Source: Lysinibacillus sp. PLM2
GTDB lineage: Bacteria > Bacillota > Bacilli > Bacillales_A > Planococcaceae
DNA: 64,000 bases
Assembly (NCBI GenBank): GCA_023168345.1
Contig: AP025689.1
Span: forward strand, 1,486,001-1,550,000
Direction of reading: 5' to 3'
The notes under the pieces were generated by a model that did not search any database, had not been told where the DNA came from, and was given only the letters and a program-made list of their open reading frames with translations. Below, piece after piece: positions 47,185 through 56,172 of the stretch (positions within the stretch are counted from its first letter, which is position 1; each line of letters opens with the position of its first letter). The position numbers and the translations under genes are program-made.

Positions 47185-48849
47185 ATGGAAAAAATCACAT
47201 GTTCATGTGGTCATGAAAACCCTTTTGGTACAAAAATTTGTGGGAAATGTGGTAGACCGCTAACTGAAGAAGCAAAATCTCAAAAAGTATTAGATATGAA
47301 ATATGATGGATCTGCTATTCGATCAAAAACATATAACAAATCCATTGTTGATAAAGTATGGAATTTTTTCTCTAGTGTAAAAGTTGGAGTATCTTTAATT
47401 ATCATCCTTTTAGTAGTGGCTTCTATCGGTACAATTTTCCCTCAAGAATTTTATGTATCTGCAGGGACAGATTTAGAAAGAGCACTATACTATGAAACGA
47501 ATTATGGATCACTTGGTAAGCTGTATTATCAGTTAGGCTTGGCAGATCTTTATAGTTCATGGTGGTTCCAAATTCTTGTTGGAATGCTTGCAATTTCAAT
47601 TATTGTTGCAAGTATCGATAGAGGATTGCCTTTACACAAATCGTTAAAAAATCAAAGAGTTAAACGTCACGAAAGTTTTATGAAACGCCAAAGAGTGATT
47701 GCTGAAGGTGCAATCACTGAAGGCAACTCTTCAGAAACTCTTACTAAAGTCGAAGAGAAAATGAAAAAATTAAACTATAAAGTAAAACGTGATGGTAATG
47801 CACTTCTTTTTGAAAAAGGAAGATTCGCACGTTACGGTCCTTACATAAATCATGTAGGCTTAATTATATTTTTAGTAGGTGTTATGCTACACCAAATACC
47901 AGGAATATATGTAGATGATTCGATGTGGATTCGTGAAGGTGAAACTCGTGCCATTCCTGGAATGGATGGTTACTTTTTAAAGAATGAAGAATTCATCTTC
48001 GAAACGCATGATAATGATCCAACAACTGCACAGATTCAACAAGGGGTTAATGCAGTTGCAAAAAACTATCAGACAAATGTTTTATTATATAAGCAGTCTG
48101 ATGACGCATTACCTGGGCAAACTGATAATCTAGAACTTGTACAGGATTATTCTATACGTGTAAATCACCCATTAAAACATGACGGTTATGCAATTTATCA
48201 AATGGATTTCCGTTTAAATGAATTAAAGGAAATGACATTTACATTAACAAATATGGAAACTGGAGAGGCTCTAGGAGAAGTAGCAATTGATTTAAGAAAT
48301 CCACAAAAGGAATATATCATCGATGACAATACAAAGGTAAAATTGATGGGCTATTTCCCTGATTTCTCAGGATTTAATGATGAAGGTGAACCTCAAACAG
48401 CTACGCCAAATCCAAATAATCCTGCTTTCATTTTTAATATGATTACTCCAGATAGACCAGATGGTGAAATTAGTTTTGTTGCAATTCAACAAACAGTTCC
48501 AGCTGGAGATAATAAATATAAAATGGAATTTACTAGTGTGGAAACAATTAATATGTCTGGTTTAACGATTCGAAAAGATAGTACGATTCCAATTTTATTT
48601 GTTGGCGGTTTTATCTTCCTTTTAGGTGTGGCTATTGGTTCTTATTGGAACCACCGTCGACTTTGGATTGAACAGTTGGAAGATGGACGAATCCGTTTAG
48701 CTGCTCATACAAACAAAAACTGGTTTGGAATGAAAAAAGACTTAGATGCTGTATCAGAATATGCAAAATTACCAAAATATATAGACCAGTTAGAAACAGA
48801 TGATGATGAAAAAGCACAAATGGAAAAGGAAGGTGACAACACCTTATGA
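47185..48849 (+). CDS. resB: ResB, cytochrome c biogenesis protein, with N-terminal zinc ribbon
   Basis: 554 residues. The ResB/Ccs1 body has four membrane helices (~65-85, ~125-145, ~213-233 and ~465-485) and a large extracellular domain between helices 3 and 4. With ResC it transports haem and ligates it to apocytochrome c. The first 25 residues are an extra zinc ribbon, with Cys 6, 8, 19 and 22 ([18 protein letters not shown]). I do not know this from B. subtilis ResB. It lies 11 bp after resA and overlaps resC by 4 bp. Confidence 0.93.
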   Translation: MEKITCSCGHENPFGTKICGKCGRPLTEEAKSQKVLDMKYDGSAIRSKTYNKSIVDKVWNFFSSVKVGVSLIIILLVVASIGTIFPQEFYVSAGTDLERALYYETNYGSLGKLYYQLGLADLYSSWWFQILVGMLAISIIVASIDRGLPLHKSLKNQRVKRHESFMKRQRVIAEGAITEGNSSETLTKVEEKMKKLNYKVKRDGNALLFEKGRFARYGPYINHVGLIIFLVGVMLHQIPGIYVDDSMWIREGETRAIPGMDGYFLKNEEFIFETHDNDPTTAQIQQGVNAVAKNYQTNVLLYKQSDDALPGQTDNLELVQDYSIRVNHPLKHDGYAIYQMDFRLNELKEMTFTLTNMETGEALGEVAIDLRNPQKEYIIDDNTKVKLMGYFPDFSGFNDEGEPQTATPNPNNPAFIFNMITPDRPDGEISFVAIQQTVPAGDNKYKMEFTSVETINMSGLTIRKDSTIPILFVGGFIFLLGVAIGSYWNHRRLWIEQLEDGRIRLAAHTNKNWFGMKKDLDAVSEYAKLPKYIDQLETDDDEKAQMEKEGDNTL

Positions 48850-50033
48850 GTTTAATTCAATTGAGTGGTAATTTATTGTTTGCAGCATTTATCGCATACT
48901 TAGTTGCTACCTTCTTAATTGGTGGATCAATTAAAGGCGCTAAAGAAGATGGTGCTGTAAAACGTGCAAATAAATGGGGACAACTTGCTATCATCGTGAC
49001 AATAGTTGGTTTCATTTGCCATCTATCATATTTCTTTACACGATGGGCATATTCAGGACATGCTCCTGTTAGTAATATGTTTGAATTTTCAACAGCATTC
49101 GGCATGTTCTTAGTAGGATCATTTATCTTAATTTACTTTATGTATCGTGTTACTGCACTGGGCTTAGTTGCTTTACCAATCGCATTATTAATCATTGGTT
49201 GGGCAGCAATGTTCCCACGTGAAGTAACACCACTAGTTCCTTCTTTACAAAGTCATTGGTTAACAATTCACGTTATCACTGCTGCATTAGGTCAATCAAT
49301 ATTAGCGATTAGTGCGGTAGCAGGGTTACTTTACTTGTTAAAGGTAGTGGATGATAAAAAACCAGGAAAAGAACGCTTCTGGCTAGAAGCGGTACTTTAT
49401 TTCTTGGTTGTCATTGTTGGTTTTATAGCAATAACAGTTGGCTTTAGAATGGCAGGCTACGAAGCACAATTTGCATATGTCGATAAAGATGGTTTACAAA
49501 AAGAGATTACTTATAATTTACCGGCCATCATCGGAATGAATGAATCCGAGCTATTAACTGATGGGGCAATGGAGCCGTTCTTCAATGTACCTCCGATTCT
49601 TCATGGTGTAAAATTAACGACGGTTGTTTGGTCTTTGATTGCTGGTACAATTCTTTATTTAATCATTCGATTAATATTTAGAAAACGAATCCTTGCGATG
49701 ATACAACCATTAGTGAAAAAACTAAACTTATCATTACTTGATGAAATTGGCTACCGTTCTGTATTGATCGGTTTCCCTGTCTTTTCATTAGGGGCATTAG
49801 TTTTTGCAATGATCTGGGCTCAGGAAGCATGGGGCCGCTTCTGGGGCTGGGATCCAAAAGAAGTATGGGCTTTAATCACATGGTTATTCTACGCAGCCTT
49901 CCTTCATTTACGTTTGTCAAAAGGTTGGGAAGGTCGTAAAAGCGCATGGCTTGCATTAATTGGTTTTGCAATTATTATCTTTAACTTAGTAGTAGTAAAC
50001 CTTGTAATTGCAGGGTTACACTCGTATGCATAA
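48846..50033 (+). CDS. resC: ResC, haem-handling cytochrome c synthetase subunit (CcsA family)
   Basis: 395 residues with about eight membrane helices. The signature haem-binding loop [18 protein letters not shown] is near residue 330, and conserved His residues flank it. It forms the haem exporter/synthetase with ResB. ATGA overlap with resB. A terminator and a repeat array follow, separating it from resD. Confidence 0.96.
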   Translation: MSLIQLSGNLLFAAFIAYLVATFLIGGSIKGAKEDGAVKRANKWGQLAIIVTIVGFICHLSYFFTRWAYSGHAPVSNMFEFSTAFGMFLVGSFILIYFMYRVTALGLVALPIALLIIGWAAMFPREVTPLVPSLQSHWLTIHVITAALGQSILAISAVAGLLYLLKVVDDKKPGKERFWLEAVLYFLVVIVGFIAITVGFRMAGYEAQFAYVDKDGLQKEITYNLPAIIGMNESELLTDGAMEPFFNVPPILHGVKLTTVVWSLIAGTILYLIIRLIFRKRILAMIQPLVKKLNLSLLDEIGYRSVLIGFPVFSLGALVFAMIWAQEAWGRFWGWDPKEVWALITWLFYAAFLHLRLSKGWEGRKSAWLALIGFAIIIFNLVVVNLVIAGLHSYA

Positions 50034-50050
50034 TATATTCCTTAGTTTCA

Positions 50051-50069
50051 GAAGGTATTTGGTACCTTC
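50051..50069 (+). repeat. Short hairpin after resC
   Basis: GAAGGTA and TACCTTC pair around a 5-nt loop, 18 bp after the resC stop. No T run follows; it may protect the 3' end of the transcript. Confidence 0.45.
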
Positions 50070-50074
50070 ACTTC

Positions 50075-50119
50075 AAACTGGAGCAAACTCTTAAAAGAGA
50101 GTTTTGCTACCAGTTTTTT
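50075..50119 (+). terminator. Terminator of resABC
   Basis: AAACTGG..GCAAACTCT pairs with AGAGTTTTGC..CCAGTTT (small internal mismatches), followed by a seven-T run. It should end resABC transcription before the repeat array. Confidence 0.85.
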
Positions 50120-50259
50120 TATTTGCTAAAAAAAGAGGTTTCTGTTTTAGCCGAAGTGTCACAATGAAATGCATTAGTTAGCTTGTTGATACGCATATGA
50201 GGTGGAATCGGTATATGGGACTACTTATGCGGGAATGTGTTCAAAATATACGCATACAG

Positions 50260-50476
50260 GAACAACTTTGGAGTGAGAAAGTTGCAAAATGAATGGTAAA
50301 TAAGAAAATGGGAACTTTTGAAAGTAAAAGTGCCTAATGTGTGAAAAATGATAAGGAAAAGGGAACTTTGGAGCGAGAAAGTGCCCGAACGAGCTAAAAG
50401 AAACGAAGAAAAGGGAACTTTTGAAAGTAAAAGTGCCCAACGTGTAAAAAATGATAAGGAAAAGGGAACTTTGGAG
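50260..50476. repeat. Dimeric 52-bp tandem repeat array, left part
   Basis: Starts with a degenerate unit (50260-50310), then A (50311-50361), B (50362-50413), A (50414-50463) and the first 13 bp of a B unit (50464-50476), cut by the IS. A has core GGGAACTTTTGAAAGT and B has GGGAACTTTGGAGC. Each core pairs imperfectly with a downstream AAAGTGCCC. Confidence 0.93.
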
Positions 50477-50509
50477 TGAAGTGACCCCGTAAAGTTAGAC
50501 ATTATTAAG

Positions 50510-51347
50510 TTAAGCAGCTTCGGAGGATTGAATTCGGTATTGTACCGGACTCAATCCTTTTAATTTTCCTTTAATACGTTTGTGATTGTAATATTCAATA
50601 TACAATTCAAGTTCACGCTGGAAGTGATTCATACTTTCAAATTCTTGCAGATATAATAGTTCAGATTTTAATAGGCCAAAAAAGTTTTCAATTACTGCAT
50701 TATCTAAACAGTTCGCCTTACGAGACATACTTTGGGTAAGGCCCTTTTGTTTTAAGGCATTGGAGTAATCTTTCATTTGATAATGCCAACCTTGATCCGA
50801 ATGTAAGATAGGGGCATCTTCTTCGGATAAGCAAGAAAAAGCTTTATCTAACATTATCGATACAAGTTTATATGTAGGTCGGCTTTGAATATTATAAGCG
50901 ATGATTTCACCATTAAATAAATCTAGTACTGGGGAAAGGTATAACTTTTCACCAAATAAATGAAATTCAGTTATGTCCGTTACCCATTTTTCATTTGGTT
51001 TTGACGCTATGAATTTACGACTAAGAATGTTTGGCGCAATTTTACCTACACTACCTTTATAAGAACGGTATTTTTTCATACGTACAAGCGATTTTAAACC
51101 CATTTCCTTCATAAGTCGTTGAACAGTTTTATGATTAATTAGGAAGCCTTGATTACGTAATTCTAACGTTATTCGACGATAACCATACCGTCCCTTGTGG
51201 TCGTGATATATAGTTGAAATCATCGATTTCATATCGTCATATTTATCAGGTTGGTCAAAGCGACTTGTCCAATAATAATAAGTACTACGCTTAATGCCTG
51301 CTAACTTTATTAATTTTTTATACTAAATTGATTCCTTAGTTCAAAGA
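50510..51347 (-). pseudogene. IS transposase OrfB, frameshifted in an A6 run
   Basis: The rve-type DDE integrase core is intact over its last 240 residues, from [20 protein letters not shown]. The catalytic residues are in TDITEF, HSDQG and ENFFG. Upstream, the expected N-terminus ([12 protein letters not shown] ... [11 protein letters not shown]) is split: the frame breaks at six T in 51314-51319 (six A in the coding strand), where one extra base would restore it. OrfB normally joins OrfA by -1 slippage, but that site is earlier, so this is a separate defect. Confidence 0.85.
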
Positions 51348-51872
51348 CTACTTGTGCCAAGTCTTTCGTTTTAATTTTTCCTTCTCTTGAACTAAGGAAT
51401 TCAACTTTTTTAAAAATGCATTCTCCATACGTAGCTGCTCATTCTCTGCTCGTAATGCCTCTAAAGAACCTTCTTTAAAGTTTTGATTTTTACCTTTTTT
51501 TGAGTTGTCTTTCTTCAACTTTTTATGCCCCTTTTCCTTAAGAAATAGGGTATCCACACTTACGTTTTTAAGACTAATTCGCCATTTTCTTATTGTACCT
51601 GGAGTAGGTAAATTAAAATGTACTGCAGTCTCTATATCAGACAACCTATTCTCGTTCAAATAATTGAGTATATATAGTTTATCTTCAATAGAATAACGTG
51701 TATAGCTCTTTTTCAAGGATTCTGGTCCATGAAGATGATATTTTCCAATCCAGAAATGAATCAACTCAGTATTAGTAAAATTGAGTGATCTAGCAATTGA
51801 AGTAATACTTTCATCACCTTTCTCAACACGAAAAATTGTATCTAATTTTTGTTCAAAAGTAATCCTTGTCAT
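51348..51872 (-). CDS. IS transposase OrfA (HTH protein)
   Basis: About 174 residues. Two HTH modules (RITFEQKLDTIFRVEKGDES ... and YSIEDKLYILNYLNENRLSD) and a C-terminal leucine-zipper-like coil (LEALRAENEQLRMENAFLKK) are typical of IS150-group OrfA. GGAGGTG precedes ATG 51872; the longer frame begins inside the inverted repeat. OrfA binds the IS ends and supplies the N-terminus of the OrfAB fusion transposase. Confidence 0.92.
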   Translation of the reverse strand: MTRITFEQKLDTIFRVEKGDESITSIARSLNFTNTELIHFWIGKYHLHGPESLKKSYTRYSIEDKLYILNYLNENRLSDIETAVHFNLPTPGTIRKWRISLKNVSVDTLFLKEKGHKKLKKDNSKKGKNQNFKEGSLEALRAENEQLRMENAFLKKLNSLVQEKEKLKRKTWHK

Positions 51873-51926
51873 ATAAAAAGCACCTCCAAATGATAGATTT
51901 GTGTCTAACATTTGGGGTGCAGTTCA

Positions 51927-52826
51927 GGAGCAAGAAAGCGCCTGAACGAGCCAAAAGAAACGAAGAAAAGGGAACTTTTGAAAGTAAAAGTGCTCAAACG
52001 CGTGAAAAATGATAAGGAAAAGGGAACTTTGGAGCAAGAAAGTGCCCGAACGAACTAAATGAAACGAAGAAAAGGGAACTTTTGAAAGTAAAAGTGCCCA
52101 AACGTGTAAAAAATGATAAGAAAAAGGGAACTTTGGAGCAAGAAAGTGCCCGAACGAGCCAAAAGAAACGAAGAAAAGGGAACTTTGGAGCAAGAAAGTG
52201 CCCGAACGAGCCAAAAGAAACGAAGAAAAGGAACTTTTGAAAGTAAAAGTGCCCAAACGTGTAAAAAATGATAAAGAAAAGGGAACTTTGGAGCAAGAAA
52301 GTGCCCGAACGAGCCAAAAGAAACGAAGAAAAGGGAACTTTTGAAAGTAAAAGTGCCCAACGTGTAAAAAATGATAAGGAAAAGGGAACTTTGGAGCAAG
52401 AAAGTGCCCGAACGAGCCAAAAGAAACGAAGAAAAGGGAACTTTTGAAAGTAAAAGTGCCCAAACGTGTAAAAAATGATAAGGAAAAGGGAACTTTGGAG
52501 CAAGAAAGCGCCCGAACGAGCCAAAAGAAACGAAGAAAAGGGAACTTTTGAAAGTAAAAGTGCCCAAACGTGTGAAAAATGATAAAGAAAAGAGAACTTT
52601 GGAGCAAGAAAGTGACCGAACGAGCCAAAAGAAACGAAGAAAAGGGAACTTTTGAAAGTAAAAGTGCCCAAACGTGTGAAAAATGATAAGGAAAAGGGAA
52701 CTTTGAGCAAGAAAGTACCCGAACGAGCTAAAAGAAACGAAGAAAAGGGAACTTTTGAAAGTAAAAGTGCCCAACGTGTAAAAAATGATAAGGAAAAGGG
52801 AACTTTGGAGCAAGAAAGCGCCCGAA
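51927..52826. repeat. Dimeric 52-bp tandem repeat array, right part
   Basis: The B unit cut by the IS resumes at 51927, followed by eight A and eight B full units and a partial B ending near 52826. Units start at 51970, 52022, 52074, 52126, 52178, 52230, 52281, 52333, 52384, 52436, 52488, 52540, 52592, 52644, 52696, 52747 and 52798. Nearly all are 52 bp and a few 51. A and B alternate, except for one B-B pair at 52126/52178. Cores are GGGAACTTT...AAAGTGCCC inverted repeats with one fixed mismatch. On the minus strand each hairpin is followed by TTTTC. Confidence 0.95.
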
Positions 52827-52976
52827 AGCATGAAAAAATTAAAGGAGATGGTAACTTTGTTACGCTAATTCAATGATTTCATAACCCTTAATAATTTATC
52901 GTATAGAAAATATTACAAATTATAAAACCTTCCTCCATATCTTGAGAGAAGCTTTCTTATCTTTTCTTATCTTATC

Positions 52977-53005
52977 TTTTCATTTTTTGTGTGAAATAGT
53001 ACAAT
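52977..53005 (+). promoter_or_regulatory. Candidate promoter of resDE
   Basis: TTTTCA (52977-52982) and TACAAT (53000-53005) are 17 bp apart, 33 bp before resD. Because a terminator, the repeats and an IS separate resDE from resABC, resDE likely depends on this promoter. Confidence 0.45.
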
Positions 53006-53037
53006 AATAGTAGAGAAGAATGAGAGGGGTAAAACCT

Positions 53038-53754
53038 ATGTCTGAAAATATTTCTGTATTAGTTGTAGATGATGAAGATAGAATTCGTCGCTTATTAAAA
53101 ATGTACTTAGAACGTGAAGGATATGAAGTTGAGGAAGCTGAGAATGGAGAAGTAGCTCTCTCAAAAGCATTTGAAAAAGATTATAGTTGTATTCTATTAG
53201 ACATTATGATGCCAGAAAAAGATGGACTTCAAGTATGCCAAGAACTTCGAGAAAAGAAAGCTACACCAATTATATTATTGACTGCAAAAGGTGAAGAAGC
53301 AAATCGTGTACAAGGCTTCGAATTAGGTGCAGATGATTATATTGTAAAACCTTTTAGTCCACGTGAAGTCGTTTTACGAGTGAAAGCAATTTTAAGACGT
53401 TCGGCAGCTTATTCACCGGTGTCCAATACTACTTCATCTAAAGATTTAGTTGTATTTCCTCATTTAACAATCGATCATGATGCGCATCGTGTAACAGCTG
53501 ATGGTACAGAAGTGAACCTGACACCAAAAGAGTATGAGTTACTTTATTTCTTGGCAAAATCACCAGACAAAGTATTTGACCGTGAACAATTATTAAAAGA
53601 AGTATGGCATTACGATTTCTTCGGAGATTTACGAACAGTAGACACACACGTCAAAAGATTACGAGAAAAATTAAACCGTGTTTCCGAAAACGCGGCAAAA
53701 ATGATCGTAACGGTATGGGGCGTAGGATATAAATTTGAGGTCGTCAATGACTAG
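53038..53754 (+). CDS. resD: ResD response regulator
   Basis: 238 residues, OmpR/PhoB class. The receiver has VVDDEDRIRRLLKMYL, phospho-Asp in ILLDIMMPEKDG, Thr in ILLTAKGEE and Lys in IVKPFSPREV. The winged helix (~140-238) has LTPKEYELLYFLAKS and LRTVDTHVKRLREKL. ResD controls aerobic and anaerobic respiration and res/ctaA genes with ResE. I chose ATG 53038 after GAGAGGGG. It overlaps resE by 8 bp. Confidence 0.94.
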   Translation: MSENISVLVVDDEDRIRRLLKMYLEREGYEVEEAENGEVALSKAFEKDYSCILLDIMMPEKDGLQVCQELREKKATPIILLTAKGEEANRVQGFELGADDYIVKPFSPREVVLRVKAILRRSAAYSPVSNTTSSKDLVVFPHLTIDHDAHRVTADGTEVNLTPKEYELLYFLAKSPDKVFDREQLLKEVWHYDFFGDLRTVDTHVKRLREKLNRVSENAAKMIVTVWGVGYKFEVVND

Positions 53755-55522
53755 AATATGGAATAGTATTGTCGGGAAGCTATGGGCAACCATATTGCTT
53801 CTCGTTTCATTTGTATTGTTTATCTTCACGGTTCTTATGCTCGAATTTCTTGATAATTATCATAACGAACAAGCAAGGTCATCAATCAGTCAGACAGCCT
53901 CTACCATTGCAAGTATAGTTGATAATTACGATTTGGAACAATTATCGAATGAAATTATCAATGATTTTTTAAATGAAGATACAAACGCATTTATAGCAAT
54001 AAATCCGAATGAAGTAAAATCTTCTTTCCAAACAGGTATTAATCAAGAAGAGATACGTGAAAGCATTTTAAGTAATACTGGATTTAATCGAGTTTTTAAA
54101 ACGAATAATCAAGTGATTGAAGAAATGATTCTACCTTCCCAAAAGGAAAAAGATAAATTAGAATCCTATGTAGTTTTGGCATACCCGTTAAAAAGTGATG
54201 ATCAAATGCATGGTGCTATCTTTATTTATCAAAATCCAGATGCCATTCATAAAACAACAAATCAAACTACAAAAATTGTTTTCTTATCAGCATTTATCGC
54301 ATTTCTATTAACGACCTTCTTCGCCTTTTTCTTATCAAGTAAGATAACATCACCTCTTAGAAAAATGCGTGAACATGCTTTTGAATTAGCGAAAGGGAAA
54401 TTTGATGAACAGTTGCCGTCTACTCAAAATGACGAAATTGGACAGCTTGCTGTGGCGTTTAACCAAATGGGGCGTCAATTAAAGCATCATTTAGAAGTAA
54501 TCAACCAAGAGAAAGAACAATTATCGAGTATCTTAACATCAATGACGGATGCAGTAATCACTTTTAATAGAGATCGGACAATATTAGTAAGTAATCCACC
54601 TGCGGAACGATTGCTTCAAAAATGGTATATCAATCAAGAACCTAATAGTGATAGTCCAATACCTGCCGAAATCTATCATATGTTAGACCATGTTCTTGAA
54701 TTTGAAGATAAAATTGAAGAGGATTTAGAAATTAATGGTTCCGACTATAGTTTAACAATAAGTCCATTGAAGAATAGCGGTCAATCAATACGTGGTGCTG
54801 TTGCAGTAATTCGTGATATGACTGAACAAAAACGTTTAGATAAACTACGTTCCGATTTTATAGCTAATGTATCCCATGAATTAAGAACACCTATTGCGAT
54901 GCTTCAAGGTTACTCAGAAGCCATTCTTGACGATGTTGTTTCAAGTGAAGAAGAAAGAAATGAAATGATTCGGATTATTTATGATGAATCACAGCGTATG
55001 GGTAGACTAGTAACAGACCTATTAGATTTGGCTCGGATGGAATCAGGTCATATGACATTGTTCAAGGATGATCTGCCCATTGTTCACGTGATAGAACGGA
55101 TTACTCAAAAGTTTGCACAAGTTGCCAAGGAAAAACATGTACACTTAGAATTCAAATGTTCTTTATCCGATGATTTAATCATGAGGTTAGATGAGGATCG
55201 AATTGAGCAAGTGTTAACGAATTTAATCGATAATGCAATCCGCCATACTCCAGAAGAGGGAAGTGTAACAGTTTCTCTAGATAATGAACTGTCATATGCA
55301 AAAATTACAGTTTCCGACACTGGAGAAGGAATCCCTAAAGAAGATTTACCATTTGTGTTTGAACGTTTTTATAAAGCGGATAAAGCTAGAACTCGATCAA
55401 AAGGTGGTACAGGCCTTGGACTTGCTATTGCAAAGAACATCGTAGAAGCGCATAAAGGGAATATTAAAGTAGATAGTGTCGTAGGTGAAGGAACAACATT
55501 CACTTTTTATTTACCATTATAA
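53747..55522 (+). CDS. resE: ResE sensor histidine kinase
   Basis: 591 residues. TM1 is ~11-33, an extracellular sensor ~34-175, TM2 ~180-203, HAMP ~205-255, a PAS domain ~265-350, and HisKA with the His in ANVSHELRTPIAML near 379. The ATPase has LTNLIDNAIRHTPEEG, DTGEGIPKEDL and GGTGLGLAIAKNIV. It phosphorylates ResD in response to redox state. I chose ATG 53747, which overlaps the resD end, over a GTG a few codons earlier. Confidence 0.93.
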   Translation: MTRIWNSIVGKLWATILLLVSFVLFIFTVLMLEFLDNYHNEQARSSISQTASTIASIVDNYDLEQLSNEIINDFLNEDTNAFIAINPNEVKSSFQTGINQEEIRESILSNTGFNRVFKTNNQVIEEMILPSQKEKDKLESYVVLAYPLKSDDQMHGAIFIYQNPDAIHKTTNQTTKIVFLSAFIAFLLTTFFAFFLSSKITSPLRKMREHAFELAKGKFDEQLPSTQNDEIGQLAVAFNQMGRQLKHHLEVINQEKEQLSSILTSMTDAVITFNRDRTILVSNPPAERLLQKWYINQEPNSDSPIPAEIYHMLDHVLEFEDKIEEDLEINGSDYSLTISPLKNSGQSIRGAVAVIRDMTEQKRLDKLRSDFIANVSHELRTPIAMLQGYSEAILDDVVSSEEERNEMIRIIYDESQRMGRLVTDLLDLARMESGHMTLFKDDLPIVHVIERITQKFAQVAKEKHVHLEFKCSLSDDLIMRLDEDRIEQVLTNLIDNAIRHTPEEGSVTVSLDNELSYAKITVSDTGEGIPKEDLPFVFERFYKADKARTRSKGGTGLGLAIAKNIVEAHKGNIKVDSVVGEGTTFTFYLPL

Positions 55523-55538
55523 GTAAATAGTTTACAAT

Positions 55539-55567
55539 AGGCAGGGAGTAATTTTCCCTGCCTTTTT
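55539..55567 (+). terminator. Terminator of resDE
   Basis: AGGCAGGG (55539-55546) and CCCTGCCT (55556-55563) pair and are followed by T5. Confidence 0.88.
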
Positions 55568-55638
55568 AACAAAATCATGTTATGTGAAACTATTTTGAAT
55601 TTGAGACGACAAATTTATTAGAAATGGGAGTGATATGG

Positions 55639-56172
55639 ATGAATGAATCCATTTTCCATCGTTTATATGATGCTTACCATCAGGACGTTTTCCAGTTTTT
55701 GATCTACCTAGTTAAAAATAGGTCTGTAGCTGAAGATTTATCACATGAAGTGTATGTTCGAGTACTAAAATCTTATGAACGCTTTGAAGGGAAAAGTTCT
55801 GAAAAGACTTGGCTATTCGCAATTGCAAAAAATGTGGCGATTGATTATTTTCGTAAAAATTCTGTACGTTCATCGCATACTTTTACTGCTTTTGACTGGG
55901 AAACAAATCAGCTCGTTTCCCCAACGAAGTCACCTGAAGCATTAATCGAGTTAAATGATGATATGAAGCAGTTGTTAGAAGCATTAGAGAAATGTACTGG
56001 TGATCAAAAGATGGTCATTATTATGAGATATTTTCAAGAATTATCTATTGCAGAAACTGCTGAAATATTGAACTGGACGGAAGGGAAAGTAAAAACAACC
56101 CAGCATAGAGCAATTAAACATTTACGGGATATACTAACTAATAATAGCGAAAAGGAGGCGAAGTCATTATGA
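55639..56172 (+). CDS. sigX: ECF sigma factor SigX
   Basis: 177 residues. Region 2 has FQFLIYLVKNRSVAEDLSHE and SSEKTWLFAIAKNVAIDYFR, and region 4 has QKMVIIMRYFQELSIAETAE and WTEGKVKTTQHRAIKHLR. SigX controls envelope modification genes. Its position after resE and coupling to an rsiX-like gene match B. subtilis. I chose ATG 55639 after GGGAGTGAT. It overlaps rsiX by 4 bp. Confidence 0.9.
   Translation: MNESIFHRLYDAYHQDVFQFLIYLVKNRSVAEDLSHEVYVRVLKSYERFEGKSSEKTWLFAIAKNVAIDYFRKNSVRSSHTFTAFDWETNQLVSPTKSPEALIELNDDMKQLLEALEKCTGDQKMVIIMRYFQELSIAETAEILNWTEGKVKTTQHRAIKHLRDILTNNSEKEAKSL

Larger units (their letters stand above)
50477..51926 (-). mobile_element. IS3-family (IS150-like) insertion sequence
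   Basis: About 1450 bp, bounded by imperfect terminal inverted repeats: TGAAGTGACCCCG... at 50477 and, on the other strand, TGAACTGCACCCC... at 51926, both continuing to GTTAGACA. GGAG occurs on both sides (50473-50476 and 51927-51930), a 4-bp target duplication. Removing the IS and one GGAG restores a perfect 52-bp B repeat unit. It carries OrfA and a frameshifted OrfB, both leftward, so it is probably unable to move by itself. Confidence 0.95.

Noticed and set aside
50221..50502. Leftward ORFs of 71 and 93 codons in the left array
   Set aside because: They run through repeat units and the IS end and have no independent support.
50260..52826. CRISPR array
   Set aside because: The units are directly adjacent and nearly identical over their full length, with no unique spacers and no cas genes.
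51924..52831. Three long leftward ORFs (234-258 codons) overlapping in all frames, rich in F, S and L
   Set aside because: They are produced by the tandem repeat lacking stops on the minus strand. The period is not a multiple of three, the same repeats are read in every frame, and no ribosome binding site is present.
52652..52876. 74-codon plus-strand ORF at the end of the array
   Set aside because: It is mostly repeat sequence (charged K/E motif) and has no ribosome binding site.
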